A DNA stretch of 64,000 bases. It comes from Adineta steineri (lineage: Eukaryota > Rotifera > Eurotatoria > Adinetida > Adinetidae). Below the pieces are notes generated by a model. It had not been told where the DNA came from. It saw only the letters and a list, made by a program, of their open reading frames with translations, and searched no databases. The translations under genes and the position numbers were made by a program. The DNA lies in NCBI GenBank assembly GCA_905250115.1, contig CAJNOI010000113.1, positions 62,001 through 126,000 on the forward strand. The letters run 5' to 3'. Shown piece after piece: positions 47,299 to 59,644 of the stretch (positions within the stretch are counted from its first letter, which is position 1; the number at the start of each line of letters is the position of its first letter).

Positions 47299-48338
47299 TG
47301 TTGAAGCAAATGAAATTTATAAACATCTTTATATTTTAGATAATTCTTCATTAGCATTATCAAAAAGGAAAATATAATCTTCTTTTAACAAATGTCCGAG
47401 ATAAACAAATAGTACATCTATTTTAGTCGTATATTGATGAAAATCTTTAATGTGAAAGATTGGGTGTGACATATTTTGCTTAAATCAGATTATTTATTTT
47501 TCTCCATAAAAGATTTGTATTAATTATTTTTTATTTAATATAAGAAAATATGTAAACAGAGCATTTCTCAAGCGAGTATCCAAAATGCATCCAGACTAGA
47601 ATATGCCTGGAATATTAGGATTCTTTCTTAGACATATGAATGAAAGATTTAATATTATGTGTAAATATTTCAAATAAATAATAAATTTAAGTCTATTTAG
47701 AAAATAAAAATTTAGTAAAGGCAAATAATTCATAAATTGTTCAACAAATTAAAAACATGTCATATAAGTCATTAAAAACCTTTGAGCTCCAACTATTTTT
47801 TTTAGTACAAGAATCAAAATTTTTAGGAGAGATGATTAATTATGATTGTGATTCTTTTTTACAAAGAAATAACATTTCAGTATGAAAAAAAATATTAGTA
47901 ATTTATTTTCATATGCTAATATCTAAAATACTCAGTCATATATAAAAATATATTGCAGTCGTGACACATATCATATATATATCTAGCATAACAATTCTGA
48001 TATTTTTAAGATGAAAGTGAGGGTGATAGAACAAAATATTATTCTGCACTTTATAAATTAACAATGGATTACGAACTTCTGCTGTCAAAAAGTGAAAGAA
48101 AAGCTTCTTATAGGATTTGATGCAGTGAAAAGTTTTCCAAATAATTAAAAAATAACCTAGAAGCGTATTTATACCTCGGCGAAACTCAAAAGGTTTACAG
48201 TCAATATTGAGAAAATAGTTAATCAAACATCATTAATTTCATCTGTTCAATATTCAATATAATATTTTAATCGTAAATAACACAATTAGATATACAATTA
48301 TTAGAAAATATTCCACAAATAGATTTAATATAAACCAT
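47299..48338. other. Intergenic
   Basis: Upstream of the receptor; nothing recognised. Confidence 0.45.
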
Positions 48339-48408
48339 CTTGCGGGTGTGGGTGTGGCATAAAAATAATAACCAGACTTAGACCTGCACTCTACACTCAC
48401 ACCCACAC
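48339..48408. repeat. Telomere-like foldback element E11
   Basis: CTTGCGGGTGTGGGTGTGG on the left; CTACACTCACACCCACAC on the right. It lies outside the left arm of the large inverted repeat. Confidence 0.8.
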
Positions 48409-48651
48409 TTTTTATTGTTCTTATTGTTATGTTAGATACTGTAAAACTTATCAAGAAAAAAAAATCAACAACGAATGAATAAGTTTCAAAAAGTAATGAA
48501 CAAAATAATAGATAGTTTTTCTATAAACATAAACATTGTATGATAAAGTTAAAAACATGTTCTTTGTGTGTTCTACTGTACATGTTATAGGTTTGAGTAC
48601 TTCCCATAATATCGTTTTCTGTCATACAAATAGAAAAGTAATAACACGTTA

Positions 48652-50020
48652 AGCGTCTACGAAATTAAAGCTGTGCATTTATCTTAATTTCACAAGCATA
48701 TCACTTCAGTATAATCTTATGTCGACTTACGATCGATCGCTGAACAGCGAAAGTTGAGAATAACAGATTGTGCTTGTCTTTTCATCAAAAGATACATTAA
48801 TCTGTTTTTTGATTTATCACACATCGACGCACCTACCATCAAAGTTTTTACTACAGAACACTCAAAAATTTGTCCTTTTATTTTAATTTTACAAAAATAC
48901 ATCAAAAAATAAAGTTTGTTTACTCCGCATTATATGCATTCTGTTTAATGTAGTACACTTTCAGTCATTTCCCACCTTGTTCGCTTTAATAAACGGTTTG
49001 TAATGCCCATACTTGCCAGCCACTTGCGCTTGCATAATTTGGCGGATAAGTGGCACATTGACGGTACGTACAGCCGCCAGTACTCGGATTCCAATCGACT
49101 GCTGTACAACCACTAACAGACAGACAAGCACTCTGACATGCACTCACTGTTCCCACCGTAGTGTATCCAACTCCAGCACAATTACTACCAATAGCATTAT
49201 CGGATGCAATATTCGTCCAAACTTCTGCAAAACAATAAATTATTGCAATTCAATAGTAGTTAATAAAACTCATCATCGAAACAATGATGAACTCTCCAGC
49301 GGCATCATAATTTAGATAGAAAGAAAATCTTCGAAAAACTAGTCGAACATAGTAGATTTTTAAATAAAAATGATTGACGAAAATTTAGAATTTTTGTAAA
49401 GCCTACCGTGAATACATAGGATGAGACATTATTTTCGTCGGACTATTCTCGATCTGTCGTTGAATTATCATACAACAATCTTATTTCTCATACTGACAAT
49501 TGAACTACCATAGTTGTATTTATGAAAGTACATGATCTCTGAATGGGATAGATCGTTTATCATTCTCTTTTGAATTCTCACTTTCTATTTTTTACGATGA
49601 CAAATTATTTCGATCGATATGAGAATATTATTAATACTAAAAAAATGTAGACACTAATATACTGATGATTAAAAAGATGTTTCAGCTAAAGAACCATAGT
49701 AGTTTCTATTACCTTATACTAATATTCGGTCTTATGTGTTAGTCTAACCGTTTGAAAAGGAAGTTCTCTCATATTACCTACGCCCACTCTATCCGAACAA
49801 ACACTATTGAAAACAAACTGAGACAAACAATATTCTATTTTATTTGGTCTTTGACATCCGGTGTCATAGTCCGTTTTTCAATGTCTCATGAAGCCACTCT
49901 TTCTCAAACAGACATATGATGCACACGCGATTTAACAAATTACTTACTACTAGTTGTTGTCGTTGGCGTTGTCGTCGTTGTTGTTCTAGTTGTTGTCGTT
50001 GGCGTTGTCGTCGTTGTTGT
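48652..50020. repeat. Large inverted repeat, left arm
   Basis: Matches 56950-58262 in inverted orientation at roughly 90 % identity. It covers the 3' flank, last exon and last intron of the PAN/Thr-rich gene and ends inside the Thr-coding repeat. Both arms share AACACATAAGATCGAATATT-like intron sequence and ACTTTGATGGTAGGTGCG in the 3' flank. Confidence 0.85.
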
Positions 50021-51306
50021 TCTAGTTGTTGTTGTGGTGGTGGTTGTTGTGGTTGTAGTTGTTGTTGTGNNNNNNNNNNGTTGTTGTGGTGGTGGTGGTG
50101 GTTGTTGTGGTTGTAGTTGTTGTTGTTGTTGTCGTACATGTTGTTGTGGTTGTAGTTGTTGTTGTAGTTGTTGTAGTTGTTGTTGATGTTGTGCTTGATG
50201 TTGTTGTTGATGATGTTGTTGATGTTGTTGTGCTGGATGTTGTTGATGATGTTGTTGACGTTGTTGTTGCTGCTGTTGTTGTCGTAGTCGGTTCTATTTT
50301 GTAGAAGCGAATTTAGAATGAGATTAACAATTGGATATGGGTCTGCTCCTAATTTCTTACTTCTTTTCTAAGTATTATATCTGCTATATATGTGAGTGCA
50401 TTATAATAAAAAAGTAAATCTTTAGACGGCTTGTAGTATAATTGTACTTCCACAATCTTTACTTTAATTAGATCTCTAATATAAGAATCCCATACAATGG
50501 TATATTATATTTCAATCTGAATTCAGAGGAAAAAAAGAGGCCATATTTGAATTGAAAGTAGGGGACTAGGAGGACTAGGAAGAGCTGTGGGAAACAACGG
50601 AGACTCATAACATTCAAAAGAATAAAACAACGTCATTGACAAATACCAGGACTTTACTAGAGAATCAGAACTTACAAGAATTTATTACATTCTAACTTCT
50701 TCGCATAAGAAAATTTATTCTCTCTTGTACTGAATCATTTTGGCTTCGATAAAAATAATTGTTTTAACTCTGAGTATAAAGAGTAGACTTATATACACTG
50801 TCTTTTATAATAAAATAGCAACGAAGTCGTTTTGAAAGCTCCTTAGTCTCCCGTTGTACTGAAAGAGTGTTGACGGTAATAGCTGACTGTTGCTCTAAAT
50901 ATATTACAAAGATCAGTTTTTGTTCAAAATTCAATTTAAAATATAAAAGACCATAGCCTCATTCATACTAACCGTGCGGAGATCGTGTTCCAGTAATAAC
51001 AATCATAGTAGTAATGTCAGTATCAGTCAACATATTTGCTATTTCATTTGACATATCAGTAAATAATTCACAATTAAAAGTAGATTGATGAAAACTGGCT
51101 GCTCTACAATACGTTTGGGCTAAACAAGCCATTTGACACTTCATAATATTCGGCGTAATGATATTTGCGAATGGTAGACAAGCTGTATTCAAACATTGAA
51201 ATTTCGAACCAGTGATTAAAGACATTAGGACTGATCGTGTATCTTCTCCAACTGAGTTTGTAATAATCATAAACACAAGCCATAAACAAATTCCTCTTGA
51301 AGCCAT
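48986..51306 (-). CDS. Secreted PAN, Thr-rich linker, apple-like protein
   Basis: Three phase-1 exons. Exon 1 (50973-51306) has a signal peptide (MASRGICLWLVFMIITNSVG) and a PAN-like domain with CLNTACLPFANI, CQMACLAQTYCRAASF and CELF. Exon 2 (49948-50293) is a mucin-like run of Thr with some Ser, interrupted by a 10-base gap. The reading frame requires the true gap to be a multiple of three. Exon 3 (48986-49224) is a second Cys-rich domain: NCAGVGYTTVGTVSACQSAC, then SGCTAVDW and CTYRQCATYPPNY, ending WALQTVY. PAN/apple domains bind proteins or carbohydrates. The protein is probably secreted with an O-glycosylated stalk. The last exon is almost identical to that of the gene at 54565-57992. 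Confidence 0.8.
50070..50079. other. Assembly gap (10 N) in the Thr-rich exon
   Basis: A short placeholder gap in a low-complexity coding repeat. Confidence 0.95.
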
Positions 51307-52595
51307 TACTAACTAAATTGCAAGTTGGTGAAGTGAGTTTTACTGAGCATAATAGGAGAAGAATCTGTTGAGCGATAAACACTATTTTTTTCTTCTTTTT
51401 CTCTCTTTTTTCTCATTTCATGTCATCCATCTAATGAAAAAAACTAATCATGACTTTTACTTAATTTTGTAAAAACACTTATTCATTTTGAAAGACGCTT
51501 TTTCCTTGTTGGTATGTTACTTAGAGACAAATATATTCACAAATAGATCATAGTTTGTTATATGGAAAATAAATAAAGACGAAAAAATATAAAATAATCG
51601 ACTCAATAAAATTGCATTTGAAAGGGAATGAACAATGTTTAATCGCAAATGAAATTTTTTTATAAAAATAAAAATAATTTAATCCATTTTGTTCATATAT
51701 AAATTACATATTCATTATCAGTCAACTCTCATGCCATTCTCATATAAGACAAAAAAAATTGAACAATTCTCAAAATTCAAACTCCTTGGATATGGATTTT
51801 TCAATTGACTTTAACACGAAGTACTCTATTCTTCATTTTTTGATCGATAAAAGAATATTATTATATGTGATTTAATAGATAATCGTATTTTTCTTCATCA
51901 ATGTAACAATGATCCAAACAGCTACGATTCATGTCTATGTATGATAATATCAGCGAAAGATAGAATATCTTGTTTATTAGATAAATAAAAACAAACAGTT
52001 TTTGTCACTGTTCTATAGTGAGTTTAATAATTGTTTATCGTAACAACACATTCTAAACTGTTTTTCTCTCGAGAAACAACATTTATCTACTAATAATTTT
52101 CTTTTCTTTTGTTTTATTCGTTTCTATGCTGCTGTGATATATTATGTATGAAGCAGAAGACGAAGTTAGTTGAACAATCTTTTTGATTATTTTTTGAAAG
52201 AAAAGAAAGAAACAGAAAACTTATGGAAAGATCAAGCCTTGATGTAATTACAATAGAAGAAATTATATTACTTCGCAAAAAAAATTGTGTTGAGAAAAAC
52301 AATAATGATAACATACGCAAACATTCTGTAGATGGAAAACGGCATCTTGGTAATTACATTAGAAAAATACTAAAAAAGCTGATGACGACTTTATTTTCTT
52401 TCGATATTTTAATTTATTATACAAGTAATGCTCGTCTGGAAACTCGCTTAGCTCTTTCTCGTAGAAACAGTGTGTCTTCACTATCAATAAACTATTTAAT
52501 CACACAATTTAAAAAAACACGACTTCAGATTTGAGTTCCTCGACACCTATTACTGTTCGATCAACCCTTTAAAAAAAATCCTCTTGTATGTTTAT
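51307..52595. other. Intergenic
   Basis: AT-rich. A 103-codon frame at 52223-52534 (+) has no recognisable domain and is not called. Confidence 0.45.
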
Positions 52596-53016
52596 CAGTG
52601 ATGCCAGATGTCATAGCCAGAAAACCGATATTTCAATCTCAAAATCTGGAAAATTTCGGAAGGTTTTTGTGTGAAATCTGGAAAAGTTTTAACAGCTAAT
52701 TTTTACCAACTAATATAAATTTCTATAAATCTTGCGCTCAATTATATCATTTGTTATTTCAAAAAAAAACACTTGTTTCAATATACCACAAGAAAATCAA
52801 CAAGAAAATTCAAAACATAATAAACTAAATATATGAGAAGTATAAGGCACTGAGCCGCTGTCAAATAAAAAAATTTTTTGCGTATAAACGAATAAATAAA
52901 ACTTTATTCGATAAAAATCATCTAAAATCCGGAAAAAAACGGAACCTAGAAAAAATTCAGATAAATTCGGAAGATCCAGAGTTTTTCTGGAAAAACCGGA
53001 AAACCTGGCAATACTG
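52596..53016. mobile_element. Putative short inverted-repeat element
   Basis: CAGTGATGCCAG at the left end and CTGGCAATACTG at the right end are inverted copies with two mismatches. CCGGAAAAAAACGG- and AAAACCGGAAAACC-like segments occur inward on the right, with a matching GCCAGAAAACCGAT on the left. No coding capacity, so a MITE-like element of about 420 bp. The target duplication is not clear. Confidence 0.5.
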
Positions 53017-54564
53017 GTGCGGACACACGAGCAAGCAGGCAGACAGTTTATGTTTGCAAGACTCTTCTCTACGAGAAAGAGAATAACAAAATACTTCCAA
53101 AATATTGATTTTTGTCGGTTAACGAATAAATATTGGTGAGAGCTCTCATAATCATAACACACAATAATTATACATCAAATGAGAAAAAAACATCGTTCAA
53201 TTACAAGCTATCGAATAAGACTACCTACGTAAATTCTGTTCCTGTGAAATAATTGATCAATTATATTTTATTCTTATAAGATAAATCATCAATTACTCAC
53301 ATTTATTTTTCCTATCTAAAATAATTATAAGCAATTAGTGTTATATACATGCATACAAACAAATATTATTATCACATCTGCTTAATTGCTTGCTGATTAT
53401 TTTTAATGAGATGAAATATAAGCAGAAAAAATGAAAACAATCGTTTATGCATCACTGAAGCGTATAGAAAGGAAAATATAAATGCCTATGCTCTTTGCAT
53501 ATTCGTTTAGTTATTTGCTTTCATTGGAACTCAAAACTTGTATACTCGACTACTCTGTTTCGAATCTGATCGTGTTTGGATATTATTTCACGGTAATTAT
53601 TTCTACACTTTTTGTATTTAGTTTCTACCATTCAAACGATATCATTCACATTGAGAATTGCTGCTCTATTTAGAAGTACTATAATTATATCAATCGCTAT
53701 TGAGATTTTTCTAAATCATTCAATTTATCTAATGACAGTATCTAATATATTTTAATTATAATAAAAACGAAGCAAGGTTTATAGATTTCCTACTATATCA
53801 TCAACCTCTTCTATAAAGTCGTAGACAGAGCCTGCACAATATACTAAAAACATGTCATATAGTTTCACAACCGATTATTATTCTAGCTCTGCTTTGGTAG
53901 TAGGATATTATACACCACTCTGAGCTAAATTAATGCTTCGTCTGCTTGGGTATTCAGTCGAAGTCTCTTCGCGATGCAACGAAGTACCTAAATGAACTGC
54001 TGTCTTCGTTCAAGCTGATCCTCATTCTGATTACGTGTTCTGTCAGCTTTTCTACCCCTTACGACTAGGTCCTCAACGAAATGTGTTCCCCGGTTCCATT
54101 TAGTATCAAGCCCGATTATGTATTAACTCAGATTCTGTACCCTCTGTGATTTTGTGGGTTAGGTGTAAGTGAGTTTGTGGTTAGATGATGAGATTAGGAA
54201 GAGACAGGGACACCGGCTAAATCCTTAAACTAATAACATACACTGATTGATTTTTAGAGGAATTTTTTCTTTGAACAGATTGTTTCTACATAAATAAAGC
54301 TTTCCCATTAGATGTTTAGGAATCCGATGACTCTCAACTGGGCACTGTTTCCTAGTGTTTTTTTTAATATTATGAATTGACTTGACATAGTTGAAGATCT
54401 CCATCGATTCAATCCTAAAACGGAGAATGACAGTTGTGAGCTAGGATATCGCTTAGAATCAAAAACCTGTCAAGTCGATATCTCGAGCTTACTTCTCTTC
54501 ACTACTCGAATTTCATACAGAAATTCATTTTAGATTTATCTTCATTGCAATTTGACTCGAATTT
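53017..54564. other. Intergenic
   Basis: Nothing recognised. 53930-54120 is GC-richer than its surroundings and may be old inserted DNA or the 5' UTR of the next gene. Confidence 0.4.
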
Positions 54565-57500
54565 ATGGCTCATTTACGCTTAAGACGTTCTCGAACGTGA
54601 GTTTAGAATGTCTCTGGTGAACTTTGTTATCTTTTACTAATTATTTAGGTCCTCTTTACTTGGTCTGCTTGCACTAGCACTATTTTCTGTTGCGTGTACA
54701 ATTGTTCTTTCGCTAATTCCGCTCTATGTATCAAGAAATGATTTTAACATCTCCAACAACAGCAACATTACCAATATTGACAACATCAGCAACATTAACA
54801 ATATTGACAACATCACCGCCACGCAAACATTAACAGCTGCTAGTTAGTTGATTTTTATTCATTTTATTTTATTTACATACGTATTCTTTACTAGAAAACT
54901 CGCTTACTTCGTTAACTGTGTCTTACATGTTGCCATCTGGATTTGCGAGAAAGCGCGGAGCGCAATCAGTCACCGATCGTACGACAACCGCTGATAACGT
55001 ATTTGTTTCATCTTTTATGCTAATTCATTATATGTATTGTATTTCAGCTGCGACAAGCAACCGGTTCTCCCAAAGGTTCCATCATCGTCAACACCATCAG
55101 CAGTGCACTAGCGGCCGGAGGCAAGGGTCGACGTCGCCGCCGCGAGTAAATTTCTGTTTAATATATTTCTGCTAACCATACTTACTTATGACTTTATATA
55201 TAGCATTCAATGCGATAAAACAGATCGTCCCGGAGTTGCTATCGTTTTCGACGTCGCACTAGCGTATCCAGAAAATTTACCGTGTCAAACTCTGCCCTGT
55301 CAAGTCGAACAGTTTACCAATATCCATCAACAATTCAATAGTGCAACCAATGTTGCTATCACGGCGGACGATGGAAGCACCTTACCTGTACAGCTATGTC
55401 ACGTCCAATCTAATCCCAATCGTGACAGTAATAATGAAACTAGTTCCGATGGTATCGTTGTCGGTAAGCAGGCAGTTTCTTTTATTACTTATCTAGATTT
55501 TTGAACGAAAGTAACTTACAAATGTATGCTTATTCTTTTCAGCACCATGTTCAATTGTTTGTCAAAATGGTGGTGGATGTACAGGTCCCACAACTTGTGC
55601 ATGTGCTACGGGATGGGGTGGTGATACTTGTACAATCGGTAATATAAATTCAGAGTTTGATTGATTGATTCTAATAGTTTCCATTATTTCTCTCAGCTAT
55701 ATGCACAAATGGCTGCCAAAATGGTGGCCAATGCACAGCTCCTGATAATTGTACATGCACTGCAGGCTGGAGCGGTGCAACGTGCGGACTAGGTGAGTAC
55801 TATTTAAATTTTAGACGTTTCCTATGATTTCTTTTCTTGAGAATTAGAATGTAATTAAGAATGTGCGGTGATATTAGTTTAGATATTTTATACTAAATTA
55901 TATATAGGATGTAAGATTTATGAAAGAATCTATTTATTATCATAATAATATCAATAAACAACATTATTATATTTTTGATTGACAACTAATAATAGCATTT
56001 TCTTAAGTTTTATCATATGTAGACGTTATCACTGTCTCGAAAACTTTCATATAATAATATCATTTTAGTGAATGTATAAGATGTTGAAAGATTTTATCAC
56101 TAAATTGACGCTGTGTCAACTGATTTGTTTCAGTTATTGCAATCGAAACATGATTATAAATAGATATTATAAAATAGGAGAGATAATAAAATCCATACGA
56201 ATCTATTTCAAGGCAGATATATTGTTAATCGATAGAGAAGTAGTGAATTATAAAGAAAATCTCATTCAATCAATCTTCCTGATTCATATAGGACAGCCAA
56301 CGTCATCAATAACTACAACAGCTACAGAAAACTCTACAACAGCCACAAAACCAGCAACAATAACCACAGAAACAAAGACAACTACAACAACATCGACAAC
56401 AACAACAACGACAACAACAGCAATAACTACGACAACGTCAACCATAACGACGACGACGACATCAATCACAACAACAACTACAACGACAACAACTACTACG
56501 ACAACAAGCACAACTACAACTACAACGACTACTACGACAACAACTACTACTACTACTACAACAACAACTACTACTACTACAACCACCACTACAACAACCA
56601 CCACTACAACAACCACCACTACAACCACAACAACAACTACAACTACAACAACAACTACAACAACCACCACTACAACAACCACAACAACAACAACAACTAC
56701 TACTACAACAACAACTACTACTACTACAACCACAACTACTACAACGACAACCACAACTACCACAACAACTACAACCACAACAACAACTACAACAACCACC
56801 ACTACAACCACAACAACAACTACAACAACCACCACTACAACAACCACCACTACAACAACCACCTCTACAACCACCACAACAACTACAACTACAACAACAA
56901 CTACAACAACCACCACTACAACAACCACAACAAAAACAACAACGACGACAACAACCACCACTACAACAACGACGACAACGCCAACGACAACAACTACTAG
57001 TAAGTAGTTTATTAAATCGCGTGTGCATCATATGTCTGTTTGAAAAAGAGTAGCTTCATGAGACATTGAAAAACGGACTATGACACCGGAAGTCAAAGAC
57101 CAAATAAAATAGAACATTATTTGTCTCAGTTTGTTTTCAATAGTGTGTGTTTGGATAGAGTGAGCATAGGTGATATGAGAGAACTTCCTTTTCAAACGGT
57201 TAGACTAACACATAAGATCGAATATTAGTATAAGGTAATAGAAACTACTATGGTTCTTTAACTGAATCGTCTTTTTAATCATCAGTATATTAGTGTCTAC
57301 ATTTTTTTTAGTACTAATAGTATTCTCATATCGATAGAAATAGTTAGTCATCGTAAAAAATAGAAAGTGAGAATTCAAAAGAGAACGATAAACGAACTAT
57401 ATCATGTAGAGGTCATGTAATTTCATAAATACCACTATGGTAGTTAGTTGTCAGTATGAGAAATAAAATTGTTGTATGATAATTCAACGACAGATCGAGA

Positions 57501-57992
57501 ATAGTCCGACGAAAATAATGTCTCATCCTATGTATTCACGGTAGGCTTTACAAAAATTCTAAATTTCCATCAATCATTTTTATTTAAAAATCTACTATGT
57601 TCGACTAGTTTTTCGGAGATTTGCTAGTACACTTTGAGCTGAAAATATTTGTTTTCTATCTAAATTATGATGCTGCTGAAAAGCTCATCATTGTTTCAAC
57701 GATGAATTTTATTAATTACTATTGAATTGCAATAATTTATTGTTTTGCAGAAGTTTGGACCCAGATTGCATCCGATAGTGTTATTGGTGATCAAAATTGT
57801 GCTGGAATTGGATACATTGCGTCGGCAACATTGAGTGCATGTCAGAGTGCTTGTCTGTCTACCAGTGGTTGTACAGCAGTCGATTGGAATACAAGTGGTT
57901 CAGGATGTACATACCGTCAATGTGCCACGTATCCGCCAAATTATGGAAGCCAAAGTGGTTGGCAAGTATGGGCATTACAAACCGTTTATTAA
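54565..57992 (+). CDS. Type II membrane mosaic protein: two EGF domains, long Thr-rich stalk, apple-like domain
   Basis: Eight exons (54565-54596, 54649-54842, 55058-55145, 55204-55463, 55543-55638, 55697-55792, 56292-56999, 57751-57992) total 1716 nt in frame and give 571 residues. A short basic N-terminus (MAHLRLRRSR) precedes a membrane anchor (LLGLLALALFSVACTIVLSL), then an Asn/Ile repeat. A GKGRRRRR stretch could be a furin site. A Cys-containing domain follows (IQCDKTDRPGVAIVFDVAL), then two EGF domains (CQNGGGCTGPTTCAC and CQNGGQCTAPDNCTC). A 236-residue stalk, nearly all Thr, leads to the apple-like domain shared with the gene at 48986-51306. The exon 3 acceptor has an alternative at 55048. 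Likely a surface or shed adhesion protein. Confidence 0.78.
56292..56999 (+). repeat. Coding ACA/ACT/ACC triplet repeat (Thr stalk)
   Basis: A 708 bp exon made almost entirely of Thr codons in mixed order (ACA, ACT, ACC, ACG), open also on the opposite strand as poly-Val and Cys/Ser runs, which are shadows. Higher-order units such as ACAACCACCACT recur. Confidence 0.9.
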
Positions 57993-58262
57993 AGCGAACA
58001 ATGTGGGAAATGACTGAAAGTGCACTACATTAAACAGAATGCATATGATGCAGAGTAAATAAACTTTTTTTTCTTATGTATTTTTGTAAAACTAAAATAA
58101 AAGGACAAATTTTTGAGTGTTCTGTAGTAAAAACTTTGATGGTAGGTGCGTGAATGTGTTTGAAATCAAAAACAGGCTAATCTATCTTTTGCCAAAAAGA
58201 CAAAGACAATATGCTTGTAAAATTAAGATATATGAACAACTTTAATTTCGAAGACGCTTAAC
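56950..58262. repeat. Large inverted repeat, right arm
   Basis: Inverted partner of 48652-50020, with about 6.9 kb between the arms. Includes the last intron, last exon and 3' flank. Confidence 0.85.
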
Positions 58263-58290
58263 GTAGTATTTATTTAAAAAGGTAAACATC

Positions 58291-58365
58291 CATCAGGGTG
58301 TGGGTGAGAGTGTGAATATTAAATTCATCATAAATCTGTATTCGCACCAACATCCACACCCACAA
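58291..58365. repeat. Telomere-like foldback element E12
   Basis: CATCAGGGTGTGGGTGAGAG on the left, TGTGAATATTAAATTCATC in the spacer, ACATCCACACCCACAATA on the right. It abuts the broken receptor gene. Confidence 0.8.
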
Positions 58366-58369
58366 TAGC

Positions 58370-59143
58370 TATATTTAATATTTTTATATTATATGGATGG
58401 AATCGCGATCATTATCTTTCAAGTAAAGATGGATTTATACTTTTAACATATTCAATAGCAACATGTAAAATTTTTGGATTTTTAAATTATTTTGCTGGAC
58501 AATCATCAGCTTGGCTTCGTGTATTTATGTGTTTTGATCGATACTTATCAGCTAGTCGTCTTCGTCGTCCATGGTGTAGTCGTGAAAAGGTGTTCTTATA
58601 ATTATTTCATGCATTATTATCCTTGTTACTCTATTCAATTTCCATTTTCTTATTTTTGCTTGCTTTTATAGGCCAAATGGTACAATTGATCCTGATGCTC
58701 AATTATATCAAATTTATCCATTATAGGATAATATTAATTTGGGTGTTTATAATTGTATACCATTCATATTGATGCTAATATTCAATAGTGGTGTTATCTA
58801 TCATTCGCTTAAACGGCGTCAAGTACGTATGATTCAACAATCACAAATTCAACATCGAGCTATATCAATTAGTTTGGTTATTATAACATTTCCCTTTTTA
58901 ATAATGACTATTCCAGCAACAATTGTTGCTGCATTTTCTTCTACTACACCGCCAACAAATCTTACAAAAATATTAGATTCAATTCTTTATACATATCATA
59001 TAACATCATTTCCACTTTATTTGATTACATTTAAGGAATTTCTGTGGGAATTTATCAAGATGGTCACTTGCAAGAATAATAATCGAACAATTGTACCGGC
59101 ACAAGTTGCTATTGCTACAGCAAGGACACCCAATCAATTATAA
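58370..59143 (+). pseudogene. Truncated 7TM receptor adjoining element E12
   Basis: The first readable part (to about 58588) covers a TM3-like helix and FMCFDRYLSASRLRRPWCSREK, with a true DRY motif, followed by an intron with a GTGTTC donor. The second part (from 58672) covers an extracellular loop, an in-frame TAG at 58725-58727, then TM5, an ICL3 with LKRRQVRMIQQSQ, TM6 and TM7 to the stop at 59143. TM1, TM2 and TM4 are missing. The 5' truncation point is the C-rich arm of foldback element E12. It is related to the intact receptor at 46136-47298, which lies beyond the other inverted-repeat arm. Confidence 0.75.
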
Positions 59144-59284
59144 ATTATTTTATGATTAATCGATTAATGAATCTTCATGCTCAAATAGTCGAATCAATAA
59201 ACATTTGAACAAAATATCTATTTTAATAACTTTGAATTTTTACATGTAAACAAATGACTATAATAAAATAACATAAAATAAAAA
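59144..59284. other. Short spacer
   Basis: Nothing recognised. Confidence 0.4.
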
Positions 59285-59348
59285 TCTTGAGAGTGTGGGT
59301 GCGGGTGTGTAAGTGTCGAGGATTAAGACGATAATCACACCCACACCA
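59285..59348. repeat. Telomere-like foldback element E13
   Basis: CTTGAGAGTGTGGGTGCGGG on the left; ATAATCACACCCACACC on the right. Confidence 0.8.
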
Positions 59349-59477
59349 GACGAATTTGAATCATTCCTTCTCGCCTTTCACATTCACTCAGTTGAGAACG
59401 AGTTCAATTATAATGATAATCATTATAAAACTAATGACTAAATAAGATATTCAAATAAACCAATATCTTCCGAACAC

Positions 59478-59538
59478 CTTGAGGACGTATATGTGAATGA
59501 TGCTTTTTTCTTCTCTTTACGTACACTCACATACCCCT
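59478..59538. repeat. Telomere-like foldback element E14 (degenerate)
   Basis: CCTTGAGGACGTATATGTG on the left; GTACACTCACATACCCCTT on the right. Confidence 0.6.
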
Positions 59539-59570
59539 TTTTCTCAGCTTTTTGACTTTCTATAAATTGT

Positions 59571-59613
59571 TGAGAGTCTCACACTCTTCTCACACCCACA
59601 CTCTCAATCTTGA
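59571..59613. repeat. Telomere-like foldback element E15 (mainly the C-rich half)
   Basis: TGAGAGTCTCACACTCTTC, then ACACCCACACTCTCAATC. It may be a compact copy with a short G-rich half. Confidence 0.55.
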
Positions 59614-59644
59614 AAAGCTTCTTCTTATTTTTTCATTATATTTT

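Noticed and set aside
49864..50304. Long Cys/Arg-rich and poly-Val frames on the plus strand
   Set aside because: They are antisense readings of the Thr-coding repeat; the minus frame has consistent splice sites and phase.
52223..52534. A 103-codon plus-strand frame
   Set aside because: No domain, biased to Lys, Asn and Ile as expected from AT-rich noise.
54165..54190. TGTGGGTTAGGTGTAAGTG as another foldback element
   Set aside because: It has only a weak G-rich half and no C-rich partner nearby.
56284..57031. Poly-Val and Cys/Gly frames on the minus strand
   Set aside because: Antisense shadows of the Thr stalk exon.
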